A stretch of 64,000 nucleotides of DNA, taken from Halarcobacter ebronensis (GTDB lineage Bacteria; Campylobacterota; Campylobacteria; Campylobacterales; Arcobacteraceae). Of this stretch, positions 43,264-51,131 are shown piece by piece. The notes beneath the pieces are model-generated. The model saw nothing but the letters and a program-made list of their open reading frames with translations. It searched no databases and was not told the origin of the DNA. Positions within the stretch are counted from its first letter, which is position 1, and every line of letters begins with the position of its first letter. A program made the position numbers and the translations under genes. Location of the stretch: positions 124,001 to 188,000 of the forward strand of contig NZ_CP053836.1 of the NCBI RefSeq assembly GCF_013201825.1, read 5' to 3'.

Positions 43264-43277
43264 TTTCACGTGAAACA
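43262..43277. other. parS centromere site
   Basis: AGTTTCACGTGAAACA matches the parS consensus TGTTTCACGTGAAACA at 15 of 16 positions, with a perfect 14-bp core palindrome (43263-43276). It overlaps the stop codon of the preceding gene and lies 5.4 kb from the perfect parS in kdsD. Confidence 0.82.
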
Positions 43278-43284
43278 TCGTTAA

Positions 43285-43310
43285 AAAAATGTGAACTGCT
43301 TCACATTTTT
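43285..43310 (+). terminator. Rho-independent terminator after the nucleoside phosphorylase-like gene
   Basis: AAAAATGTGAA and TTCACATTTTT form a perfect 11-bp stem with a CTGC loop. The T-rich right arm acts as the tract. It separates the parS site from the tandem array. Confidence 0.8.
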
Positions 43311-43320
43311 AGATGTTGAA

Positions 43321-43787
43321 AGCGAAATGGATATGCGAAAGCATCCATGAAGCTCGAGAAACATCGTAAAGTTTTTATGAAGCGAAATGGATATGCGAAA
43401 GCATCCATGAAGCTCGAGAAACATCGTAAAGTTTTTATGAAGCGAAATGGATATGCGAAAGCATCCATGAAGCTCGAGAAACATCGTAAAGTTTTTATGA
43501 AGCGAAATGGATATGCGAAAGCATCCATGAAGCTCGAGAAACATCGTAAAGTTTTTATGAAGCGAAATGGATATGCGAAAGCATCCATGAAGCTCGAGAA
43601 ACATCGTAAAGTTTTTATGAAGCGAAATGGATATGCGAAAGCATCCATGAAGCTCGAGAAACATCGTAAAGTTTTTATGAAGCGAAATGGATATGCGAAA
43701 GCATCCATGAAGCTCGAGAAACATCGTAAAGTTTTTATGAAGCGAAATGGATATGCGAAAGCATCCATAAAGCTTGAGAAAGATTGT
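43321..43787. repeat. 60-bp tandem repeat array (7 identical copies plus 1 decayed)
   Basis: Seven perfect copies of a 60-bp unit fill 43321-43740; an eighth, from 43741, diverges after about 27 bases. Each unit holds a hairpin: ATGG and ATGC (unit positions 7-10 and 13-16) pair with GCAT and CCAT (21-28) around a GAAA tetraloop with a 2-base bulge. Each also holds CTCGAGAAACATCGT (unit 33-47), which matches the right half and flank of the adjacent parS at 13 of 15 positions. Because 60 is a multiple of three, several frames stay open on both strands, but none has a ribosome site. I read the array as non-coding. The rest of the 635-base gap up to rlmN (43788-43898) is AT-rich and shows only the rlmN ribosome site. 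Confidence 0.95.
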
Positions 43788-43898
43788 TAAAACTTTGGCA
43801 AATAAAATGTAGTAAGTTTAAAAAACGAATCTAAATAGAGAGTATCAAGAGTAAAAAATTGTTGATAGAATTAAATTAAAAAGATAGAAAGGAAAAGA

Positions 43899-44966
43899 TT
43901 GAATTCAATTTATGACTATACTTTAGATGAATTAAAATCAGAATTAAAACCAAGTTTTAGAGCAAAACAGGTTTATAATTGGCTATACAAAAAATATGTA
44001 AATTCTTATGATGAAATGAAAAATATTCCTAAGGATTTAATTGAAATACTAAAAAAAGATTATCCTATTGAAATATTAGAGATAGTAAAAAAAGAGCAAA
44101 GCCTTGATGGAAGTATAAAATATCTTTTTAGATTAAGGGATGGGCATACAGTTGAAGCTGTACTTCTTCTTATGAAAAAGAGAGTTGAAAATGAAGATGG
44201 GAATGTTGAACAAAGTGAAAAATATACTGTTTGTATTTCAACTCAAGTTGGATGTAAAGTAGGGTGCAGTTTTTGTCTTACTGCAAAGGGTGGTTTTGTT
44301 AGAAATTTGACTGTTGGTGAAATTGTAAATCAAATTGTGCAAATAAAAAGAGATAATGATATTGCAGAAAACAAATCACTTAATATTGTATATATGGGAA
44401 TGGGTGAACCCCTTGACAATTATGATAATTTTGTTCACTCAGTCAAAGTCTTTTCAGAGCTTGATGGTTTAGCAATAAGTAGAAGAAGACAAACAGTTTC
44501 AACTTCTGGATTATCAACAAAAATAGAAAAACTTGGAAATGAAGATTTAGGGATTCAACTTGCAATTTCACTTCATGCTGTTGATGATGAATTAAGAAGT
44601 GAATTAATTCCAATGAATAAAGCATACAATATTAAATCTATAATTGATGCAGTTAAAAAATTTCCTGTTGACACTAGAAAAAAAGTTATGTTTGAATATT
44701 TGGTTATAAAAGATAAAAATGATGATATTGATTCTGCAAAAAAACTTTTGAAACTCTTGGATGGAATAAAGGCAAAAGTAAATTTAATATATTTTAATCC
44801 TTATCCTGGTACCTCATATCAAAGACCACAAAGGGATGATATGATAAAATTCCAAGAATATTTAATAACTAAAGGGCTATTGTGTACAATTAGGGAATCA
44901 AAAGGACTTGATATCTCTGCTGCATGCGGTCAGCTTAAGGAGAAGGAAGCTAATGGAAGCTCTTGA
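43899..44966 (+). CDS. rlmN: 23S rRNA (adenine-2503)-C2 methyltransferase / tRNA m2A37 methyltransferase
   Basis: 355 aa radical-SAM enzyme from a TTG start (GAAAGGAAAAG upstream). The cluster motif CKVGCSFC is at about 119-126. YMGMGEPLDNYDN and FNPYPGT follow, as does a C-terminal Cys in ISAACGQL. A catalytic Cys pair fits RlmN rather than Cfr. It overlaps the small membrane-protein gene at 44953 by 14 bases. Confidence 0.95.
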   Translation: MNSIYDYTLDELKSELKPSFRAKQVYNWLYKKYVNSYDEMKNIPKDLIEILKKDYPIEILEIVKKEQSLDGSIKYLFRLRDGHTVEAVLLLMKKRVENEDGNVEQSEKYTVCISTQVGCKVGCSFCLTAKGGFVRNLTVGEIVNQIVQIKRDNDIAENKSLNIVYMGMGEPLDNYDNFVHSVKVFSELDGLAISRRRQTVSTSGLSTKIEKLGNEDLGIQLAISLHAVDDELRSELIPMNKAYNIKSIIDAVKKFPVDTRKKVMFEYLVIKDKNDDIDSAKKLLKLLDGIKAKVNLIYFNPYPGTSYQRPQRDDMIKFQEYLITKGLLCTIRESKGLDISAACGQLKEKEANGSS

Positions 44967-45045
44967 TTATGCGATGTTAATTTTTATTGTGACGGTGGCA
45001 ACATTTGCTGCAGTTGGATTTTTTATAAATAATAGAAAGAAATGA
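44953..45045 (+). CDS. 30-aa single-span membrane protein
   Basis: ATG at 44953 preceded by AAGGAGAAGG, one of the strongest ribosome sites in the region. Product of 30 residues: short N-terminus (MEALDYAM), a hydrophobic helix of about 17-18 residues (LIFIVTVATFAAVGFFI) and a positive tail NNRKK, so probably N-out/C-in in the inner membrane. It overlaps the rlmN end and lies 8 bases before the gltX start, in a packed operon. No family recognised; it is of the size often missed by gene finders. Confidence 0.65.
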   Translation: MEALDYAMLIFIVTVATFAAVGFFINNRKK

Positions 45046-45053
45046 GGAAGATT

Positions 45054-46466
45054 ATGGTAGTAACAAGATTTGCTCCAAGCCCAACAGGATATTTACATAT
45101 AGGTGGTTTGAGAACTGCTTTATATAATTATTTATGGGCAAGACATTCAAAAGGTCAATTTAGATTAAGAATTGAAGATACAGATACACAAAGAAACAAT
45201 GAAGGTGCTATGAAAGCAATTCTTGAAGCTTTTGAATGGGTTGGACTAACTTATGATGGTGAAGTTGAATATCAATCAAAAAGATTAGATATTTATAAAA
45301 AATATATCAAACAACTTGTTGATGAAGGTAAGGCATATAATTGTTATATGAGTAAAGAGGAATTAGATTCTTTAAGAGAGACTCAAATGGCAAATAAACA
45401 AACTCCAAGATATGATGAAACATGGAGACCAGAAGAGGGTAAAACTTTGCCTCCTATTCCTGAAGGAGTTGAACCTGTTGTTAGAATTAAAACTCCAAAA
45501 GAGGGAACAGTTACATTTTTTGATGGTGTCAGATCAATGATGAATGTTGACTGTTCGGAGATAGATGATTTTGTAATCGCTAGAAGTAATGGGATGCCAA
45601 CATATAATTTTGTAGTAACAGTTGATGATGCTTTAATGGGTATGACACATGTAATTAGAGGGGATGATCACTTAACAAATACTTCAAAACAAATATTAAT
45701 TTATGAAGCATTAGGTTTTGCTGTACCAAAATTTTACCATGTTCCAATGATAAATAATCCTCAAGGGAAAAAATTATCTAAAAGGGATGGTGCGCTTGAT
45801 GTTATGGATTATAAAAGAAAAGGTTTCCTTCCTGAAGCTCTTTTAAACTTTTTGGTAAGACTTGGATGGTCAAATAAAGATCAAGAGATTTTTTCTATGG
45901 AAGAGATGTTAGAGCTTTTTGATCCTTCAAATATAAATAAGTCTGCATCATCATATAATGAAGAGAAATTATTGTGGTTAAATGCTCACTATATTAAAAA
46001 TGTTTCAAATGAAAGATTGGCAAAAGAATTGGAATTTTTTGATTGTTTTATCAGTGGACATGATAAAAAAGAGATATTATTAGATTTATGTAAAGAGAGA
46101 GCGCAAACTCTAATTGAATTAAAAGAATCTATAAATAAAATTTTAGAAAGACCAACTTCATATGAAGAAAAAGGTGTTAAAAAATTTATAAAAGAGGATA
46201 CTAGTAAAACTTTAGAATTATATTTTAGTGTTCTAGAAGAGGTAAAGGATTCTCTACATTTAGCGTGTGATTATGAAGTTGTAACAAAACCATTTTTTGA
46301 AAAATATGAATTAAAATTTCCTCAACTTTTCCAACCAATTAGGTTAGCTTTAACAGGTGGAACACAAGCTCCATCAGTATATGACATAATGGTAATATTA
46401 GGTTTTGATGAGGCAAAAAAGAGAATTTTTGCAGCAATTGAGAAAAATTTTAACAAAGAGGCATAA
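45054..46466 (+). CDS. gltX: Glutamyl-tRNA synthetase
   Basis: 470 aa from the ATG at 45054 (GAGGAAG just upstream), giving the canonical M-V-V-T-R-F-A-P-S-P-T-G start; an ATG at 45042 would overlap the small gene. Class I motifs HIGG (about 17-20) and KLSKRDG (near 236-242) are intact. With gatB in the window this fits mischarging of tRNA(Gln) followed by amidation. Campylobacterota often have two GltX proteins; which one this is cannot be told. Confidence 0.96.
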   Translation: MVVTRFAPSPTGYLHIGGLRTALYNYLWARHSKGQFRLRIEDTDTQRNNEGAMKAILEAFEWVGLTYDGEVEYQSKRLDIYKKYIKQLVDEGKAYNCYMSKEELDSLRETQMANKQTPRYDETWRPEEGKTLPPIPEGVEPVVRIKTPKEGTVTFFDGVRSMMNVDCSEIDDFVIARSNGMPTYNFVVTVDDALMGMTHVIRGDDHLTNTSKQILIYEALGFAVPKFYHVPMINNPQGKKLSKRDGALDVMDYKRKGFLPEALLNFLVRLGWSNKDQEIFSMEEMLELFDPSNINKSASSYNEEKLLWLNAHYIKNVSNERLAKELEFFDCFISGHDKKEILLDLCKERAQTLIELKESINKILERPTSYEEKGVKKFIKEDTSKTLELYFSVLEEVKDSLHLACDYEVVTKPFFEKYELKFPQLFQPIRLALTGGTQAPSVYDIMVILGFDEAKKRIFAAIEKNFNKEA

Positions 46467-46529
46467 AAAAGCTTGATTATTATTTATTAACTGGGCATAA
46501 TATCGATACTTAACGAAAGGAAAAAAAGT

Positions 46530-46796
46530 ATGAATATTTATGTCGGGAATTTGTCTTATAGAGTAGACGATGAGGGATTGAAAAGCCTATTTGAAAAATA
46601 TGGTGAAGTAAAAAGTGCGAAAGTAATTACAGATAGAGAAACTGGAAGATCAAAAGGTTTTGGTTTTGTTGAAATGATGACTGACGTTGGTGGAGGTCAA
46701 GCAATTGAAGAACTAAACGGTAGTGAATATGAAGGAAGATCTCTTAGAGTAAATGAAGCAAAACCGAAAGAATCAAAACCAAGAAGACAATTCTAA
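46530..46796 (+). CDS. RRM-domain RNA-binding protein
   Basis: 88 aa, a single RNA recognition motif: RNP2 IYVGNL (residues 3-8) and RNP1 KGFGFVEM (42-49), with a short basic tail KPRRQF. Such proteins in bacteria (Rbp family) bind RNA and are often cold-induced. A good promoter (TTGATT, 17 bases, TAATAT) and AAAGGAAAA ribosome site precede it. It stands alone, followed by a structured intergenic region. Confidence 0.93.
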   Translation: MNIYVGNLSYRVDDEGLKSLFEKYGEVKSAKVITDRETGRSKGFGFVEMMTDVGGGQAIEELNGSEYEGRSLRVNEAKPKESKPRRQF

Positions 46797-46841
46797 AAAC
46801 TAATATTTTAATTGATAACTTACAAATTCTCTTTTTCAAGG

Positions 46842-46930
46842 AGAAGTATAATGAAACTTGTAAAAGGAGAAAAATTGTAGGTTGTCGGTTTTAGTCGTTA
46901 GGGTATAAAACACAAGTTTCATTATATTCT
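46842..46930. other. Long inverted repeat / candidate structured RNA downstream of the RRM gene
   Basis: TATAATGAAACTTGT (46847-46861) and ACAAGTTTCATTATA (46912-46926) are perfect 15-bp arms; with one bulged base four more pairs form (46842-46845 with 46927-46930). The 50-base interior contains AAAAGGAG and T-rich stretches. The left arm includes a Shine-Dalgarno/ATG pair that would open only a 9-codon frame. It could be a small RNA, a 3'-UTR element of the RRM mRNA or a miniature mobile element remnant. Confidence 0.5.
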
Positions 46931-46987
46931 ATAGTTTAGCTGTAAGAGAATTATATAGTTTTACTGTGTAGTAAACGTGTGCTTTTA

Positions 46988-47017
46988 GAAAATCTCACAA
47001 AAATTTGCAAGATTTTC
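46988..47017 (-). terminator. Hairpin at the end of cusA
   Basis: GAAAATCT (46988-46995) and AGATTTTC (47010-47017) are 8-bp inverted arms spanning the cusA stop codon. It is terminator-like for the efflux operon, with only a short T-rich stretch. Confidence 0.5.
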
Positions 47018-50000
47018 AATTTTTAACAATATCCCCTTTTTTTACAAGCGCTAAAATATAAAAAACTGATGGAATAATAATAAGCGTCAATATTGCTGAC
47101 GATGCCATTCCTCCAATCATAGGTGCAGCAATTCTTTGCATAACCTCACTACCAACTCCATCTATATACATTATAGGAATAAGTCCACCTAATATTGCAA
47201 AAAGCGTCATAAGTTTTGGTCTTAATCTTAAAACAGCACCTTTATAAATTGCCTGCGCAATTGTATCTTTATCAAAAACTTTCTTATCTCTTTTCAACTC
47301 ACTCATTGCTTCATGTAGATATACAATCATTACAATAGAGGTTTCAGATGCAACGCCAAGTAGTGCTAAAAATCCTACAATAACCGCAATAGAGATATTA
47401 AAGCCTAAATAATCTAAATAGAACAATCCTCCTGAAAATGCAAAAGGAAGAGTAAAAAATATTATTGTTGTATAGGTAATATTTTTTAGTGCAAAATAGA
47501 TAAGTATAAATATAATTATAAAAGTTAAAGGGATAATATAAGCCAATCTGCTCATTGCAGATTCTAAATATTCACTTTGTCCTGACCATTCATAATAAAA
47601 ACCCTCAGGTAGTTTCAACTTATTTAAAAGTGTTTGTGCTCTATCTTTATAGGCTTTTACAGATATTTCACTTTTAGGAGTAATATAAATAAAGTTTACA
47701 TTTAAAGCTTTCTCTGATTTTATAACAGATGGACCCTCTTCATAATAAATCTTTACAAACATCTCTAAAGGTTGGAATCCCAATTTTGTTTTTACTTGAA
47801 GATTTTTTAATGTAGTTATATCTTCCCTTTGTGCAATATTAAATCTAAGTGAAATAGGATATCTCTCTAAGCCATCAAAAAAAGTTGAAATTTTGCTACC
47901 TGCAACACCAAGAGAGACTGTTGATAAAACATCATTTTTTGTAATTCCATATTGCGCAATCATATTTTCATCTACATCAATATTTAAATAGTATCCAGAG
48001 TTTATTTTATCAGTTGAAACTGATAATGTTTGGTCAAATTTTCTTAATATTTGTTCAATTTTTCCTGCTGTCTCTTCTAATTTTTGATGGTCATTTCCAA
48101 AAAGTTTTATACCAAGGGGAGTTCTAATCCCTGTTAAAAGCATATCAATTCTACCTCTAATAGGATATGTCCAAGAGTTGATAAGCCCTCCCACTTGAAG
48201 TTTTTCATCCATCTCTTGCATAAGCTTTTTATAGGTCATTCCTTCTCTCCATTGAGATTCGGGTTTAAGAGTAATGATTGTTTCTATCATAGCTAATGGA
48301 GCAGGGTCTGTTGCACTATCAGCTCGACCAGCTTTACCAAATACAGTTTGTACTTCTGGAAAAGATTTCAAAATTCTATCTGTTTTTTGGGTCAACTCTT
48401 TTGCCAAATCAATCCCAATTCCATAAGGAGTAACAGGCATATACATAAAAGTTTGTTCATTCATCATTGGCATAAATTCCCAGTTTAATTTTTTGTAAGC
48501 TGGATAAATAGCAATAATTGTAATAACAAATATACCAACAACCATATATCTAAACTTTAGTGAAAGTTTTAAAAGTGGAGAGTATAATGAGATAAAAAAT
48601 CTATTTAGATAGTTTTTTTTCTCATCTAAAATTTTACCTTTTATGAAAAATGTCATTAAAATAGGAACAAGGGTGATTGATAAAAGTGCCCCTGAAATCA
48701 TGGCAAAAGATTTTGTAAAAGCCAAAGGAGAGAAGAGTCTTCCCTCTTGTCCACTTAAAGCAAAAATTGGTAAAAATGAGACAACTACAAGGATAAGAGC
48801 AAAAAAGATAGGACGACCAACTTGTTTTGCTGAATTTATAATTATCTCTTTTCTTTTTGCATTTGATAAATCATCTTTTCCTTGAAGATGTTTATGGGCG
48901 TTTTCTACCATTACAATGGTGGCATCAACCATTGCTCCAATTGCAATTGCAATTCCCCCAAGACTCATAATATTTGAGCCCAAATCAAAAGCCTTCATAA
49001 GTAAAAATGTAAATAGAACTGTAACAGGCAGTGTTATAATGATAATCAAAGCACTTCTAAAATGAAATAGAAAAATAGCTGTAACAATCATAACAATTAT
49101 AGATTCATCTAATAATGTATGTTTTAAAGTATCAATAGCTTTATCTATAAGCGAAGTTCTATCATATGTTTCAACAACTTCAACATCATCAACTTTCAAA
49201 GTTTTTAGTTTCTCTTTAACCCTTTTTATAACATCATAAGGATTCTCACCATATCTTACAACAATAATTCCACCAACAGTTTCACCTTCACCATCTAAAT
49301 CAACCATTCCTCTTCTATTTGATGAGGTAATATTAACTTGGGCAATATCTTTTATAGTAACAGGAATAGAATTATTCGTTTTTACTGTAATATTTTCAAT
49401 ATCTTTTACACTTTTTAAGAATCCTTTTGCTTGAATCATATGTTCAAAACCATTCTCTAAAATAATTCTTCCACCTTTTTCATCATTATTATTTGCAATA
49501 GCTTTTTTAACATCATTAATACTTAAGTCATATTGCACAAGTCTATCTTGATTTAGAGTAATCTCATAGTTTTTGATATATCCACCTACAGAAGCAACTT
49601 CACTTACTCCATCAACACCTAAAAGTGCAAATTTATAGTAGTAGTCTTGAAGAGTTCGCAACTCATCCAAAGATTTAGTTTTTGATTTTAAAGCATATTC
49701 ATAAGCCCAACCAACACCTGTTGCATCAGGTCCAATTGCTACATCAACACCTGTTGGAAAACTTCCTTGAAGTTGAGATAATTGCTCTAATATTCTATTT
49801 CTTGAGTCATATAAATCAGTACCATCTTTAAAGATTATATATATAAGAGCATTTTGAAAAGAACTCATTGCTCTTACTGTTTTAATATTTGGAAGACTCA
49901 TTAGATTTGAGATAAGTGGGTATGACACTTGATCTTCTATTGTTTTTGGACTTTGTCCTGGCCACTTAACTTGAACAATCACTTGTGGTGGAGACAAGTC

Positions 50001-50120
50001 AGGAAGTGCATCAAGAGAGCTGTGTTTAACAGACCAATATGAAGCGATAATTAAAACAAGGGTAGAAATAAGTATAAAAAATCTATTTCTAATGCTAAAA
50101 GAGATAATTGATTCAACCAT
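47016..50120 (-). CDS. cusA: CusA/CzcA-family heavy-metal RND efflux pump
   Basis: 1034 aa, full-length trimeric RND transporter with twelve membrane segments and two large periplasmic loops. Methionines equivalent to the CusA Cu/Ag shuttle are present: in FMYMPV (about 558), LAMIETII (about 609) and RIDMLLTG (about 659), with the same spacing as Met573/623/672 of E. coli CusA. This favours copper or silver over zinc/cobalt. It expels metal from periplasm and cytoplasm through CusB and CusC. Last gene of the minus-strand efflux operon. Confidence 0.92.
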   Translation of the reverse strand: MVESIISFSIRNRFFILISTLVLIIASYWSVKHSSLDALPDLSPPQVIVQVKWPGQSPKTIEDQVSYPLISNLMSLPNIKTVRAMSSFQNALIYIIFKDGTDLYDSRNRILEQLSQLQGSFPTGVDVAIGPDATGVGWAYEYALKSKTKSLDELRTLQDYYYKFALLGVDGVSEVASVGGYIKNYEITLNQDRLVQYDLSINDVKKAIANNNDEKGGRIILENGFEHMIQAKGFLKSVKDIENITVKTNNSIPVTIKDIAQVNITSSNRRGMVDLDGEGETVGGIIVVRYGENPYDVIKRVKEKLKTLKVDDVEVVETYDRTSLIDKAIDTLKHTLLDESIIVMIVTAIFLFHFRSALIIIITLPVTVLFTFLLMKAFDLGSNIMSLGGIAIAIGAMVDATIVMVENAHKHLQGKDDLSNAKRKEIIINSAKQVGRPIFFALILVVVSFLPIFALSGQEGRLFSPLAFTKSFAMISGALLSITLVPILMTFFIKGKILDEKKNYLNRFFISLYSPLLKLSLKFRYMVVGIFVITIIAIYPAYKKLNWEFMPMMNEQTFMYMPVTPYGIGIDLAKELTQKTDRILKSFPEVQTVFGKAGRADSATDPAPLAMIETIITLKPESQWREGMTYKKLMQEMDEKLQVGGLINSWTYPIRGRIDMLLTGIRTPLGIKLFGNDHQKLEETAGKIEQILRKFDQTLSVSTDKINSGYYLNIDVDENMIAQYGITKNDVLSTVSLGVAGSKISTFFDGLERYPISLRFNIAQREDITTLKNLQVKTKLGFQPLEMFVKIYYEEGPSVIKSEKALNVNFIYITPKSEISVKAYKDRAQTLLNKLKLPEGFYYEWSGQSEYLESAMSRLAYIIPLTFIIIFILIYFALKNITYTTIIFFTLPFAFSGGLFYLDYLGFNISIAVIVGFLALLGVASETSIVMIVYLHEAMSELKRDKKVFDKDTIAQAIYKGAVLRLRPKLMTLFAILGGLIPIMYIDGVGSEVMQRIAAPMIGGMASSAILTLIIIPSVFYILALVKKGDIVKN

Positions 50121-50129
50121 TTTTATTTC

Positions 50130-51131
50130 CTACCAATCACCATTATCTAAAGTATAAAGTCCATTTGTTATTGCATCTGAATCAAGAAGGAATAAAGCAT
50201 TATCTATTACCTCTTCTCCTTCATTTAAGCCACTTAAAATCTCATATTTATTCGAGGAAATTCTTTTAGCTTCAACCTCAATTGGTTCATACTCTTTTTG
50301 TGAAAGATATTTAAAGACATACTTTTTATCACCTTTAAGTAGCACTGCAGTTTTTGGAAGTGTTAACATCTCTTTTTGATTCTCTTGAATAAAAACTTTT
50401 CCAAACATATTTGGATAATATTTTAGTTCTTTGTTTTCAAGAACAAATCTTACATCAACAGATTTTGTTTGAGAGTTTACCAAAGGGTAAATTTTATCAA
50501 CTTTTACACTTAGTGATTCATTTACTCCATCTAAAGAGATTTTTGCTTTCATTCCATCTTTTACAAAAGATAGATCATTTTGGTAAATTGAGGCAATAAA
50601 CCAAATTTTATCTAATGATGCCAATTGTAAAAGAAGATTTCCTTTTTTTACATAACTTCCATCATTTATCTGTTTTTTTAATACAATTGCATTTGTTGGA
50701 GCAAAAACATCTATCTGTTTTAAAACTCTATTTGAATTTTTTATTTTATCTATAACTTTTGAATCAACTTCAAGTGAGTTTAGTTTTTCTAAATTTGAAG
50801 AGAGTAAATCTTTGTTAAATTTTTTTGCAAGTTGTATCTCTTGTTGAAGAGACAAAATTTCATCAGAGTAGATAGAAAAAAGTTTTTCTCCTTTTTTTAT
50901 ATCTTTGTACTGTTCATTTGCATATAGTTTTGTAATATAACCGTCAAATCTGCTTACAATATCATAAATTTTTGACTCGTCAAAAGCAGTACGTCCATAA
51001 AAGCTTTTTAAGGTACCTATTTGTTCTTTTTGTACTTTTGTAAGCTTTTTATTGAACAACTGCTCAACTTGCAGAATTTCAGCATTTAATATTGTAACTC
51101 CCATTATTAGGGATATTATTAGAGCTCTCAC
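50130..51131 (-). CDS. cusB: RND efflux periplasmic adaptor (CusB-type)
   Basis: 333 aa with a signal peptide (1-17, ending L-N-A). A lipoyl-like and helical-hairpin region (about 60-150) and a beta-barrel (about 165-240, LASLDKIWFIASIYQNDLSFV) are visible. The membrane-proximal end has GLNEGEEVIDNALFLLDSDA. Shorter than E. coli CusB (407) and without an obvious Met-rich N-terminal site. It bridges CusA and the outer-membrane channel. Overlaps the outer-membrane gene by 4 bases. Confidence 0.88.
   Translation of the reverse strand: MRALIISLIMGVTILNAEILQVEQLFNKKLTKVQKEQIGTLKSFYGRTAFDESKIYDIVSRFDGYITKLYANEQYKDIKKGEKLFSIYSDEILSLQQEIQLAKKFNKDLLSSNLEKLNSLEVDSKVIDKIKNSNRVLKQIDVFAPTNAIVLKKQINDGSYVKKGNLLLQLASLDKIWFIASIYQNDLSFVKDGMKAKISLDGVNESLSVKVDKIYPLVNSQTKSVDVRFVLENKELKYYPNMFGKVFIQENQKEMLTLPKTAVLLKGDKKYVFKYLSQKEYEPIEVEAKRISSNKYEILSGLNEGEEVIDNALFLLDSDAITNGLYTLDNGDW

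Noticed and set aside
43321-43787. CRISPR array
   Set aside because: The units are contiguous and identical over all 60 bases, with no variable spacers and no cas genes.
43281-43790. Long open frames through the tandem array on both strands, with 20-residue repeats
   Set aside because: A 60-bp unit without stops keeps several frames open automatically. No ribosome site precedes any of them, and the unit's hairpin and parS-like parts explain the sequence better.
46851-46880. 9-codon frame with a good Shine-Dalgarno sequence downstream of the RRM gene
   Set aside because: Too short to support as a gene and embedded in the arm of a long inverted repeat; recorded only as part of the structured region.
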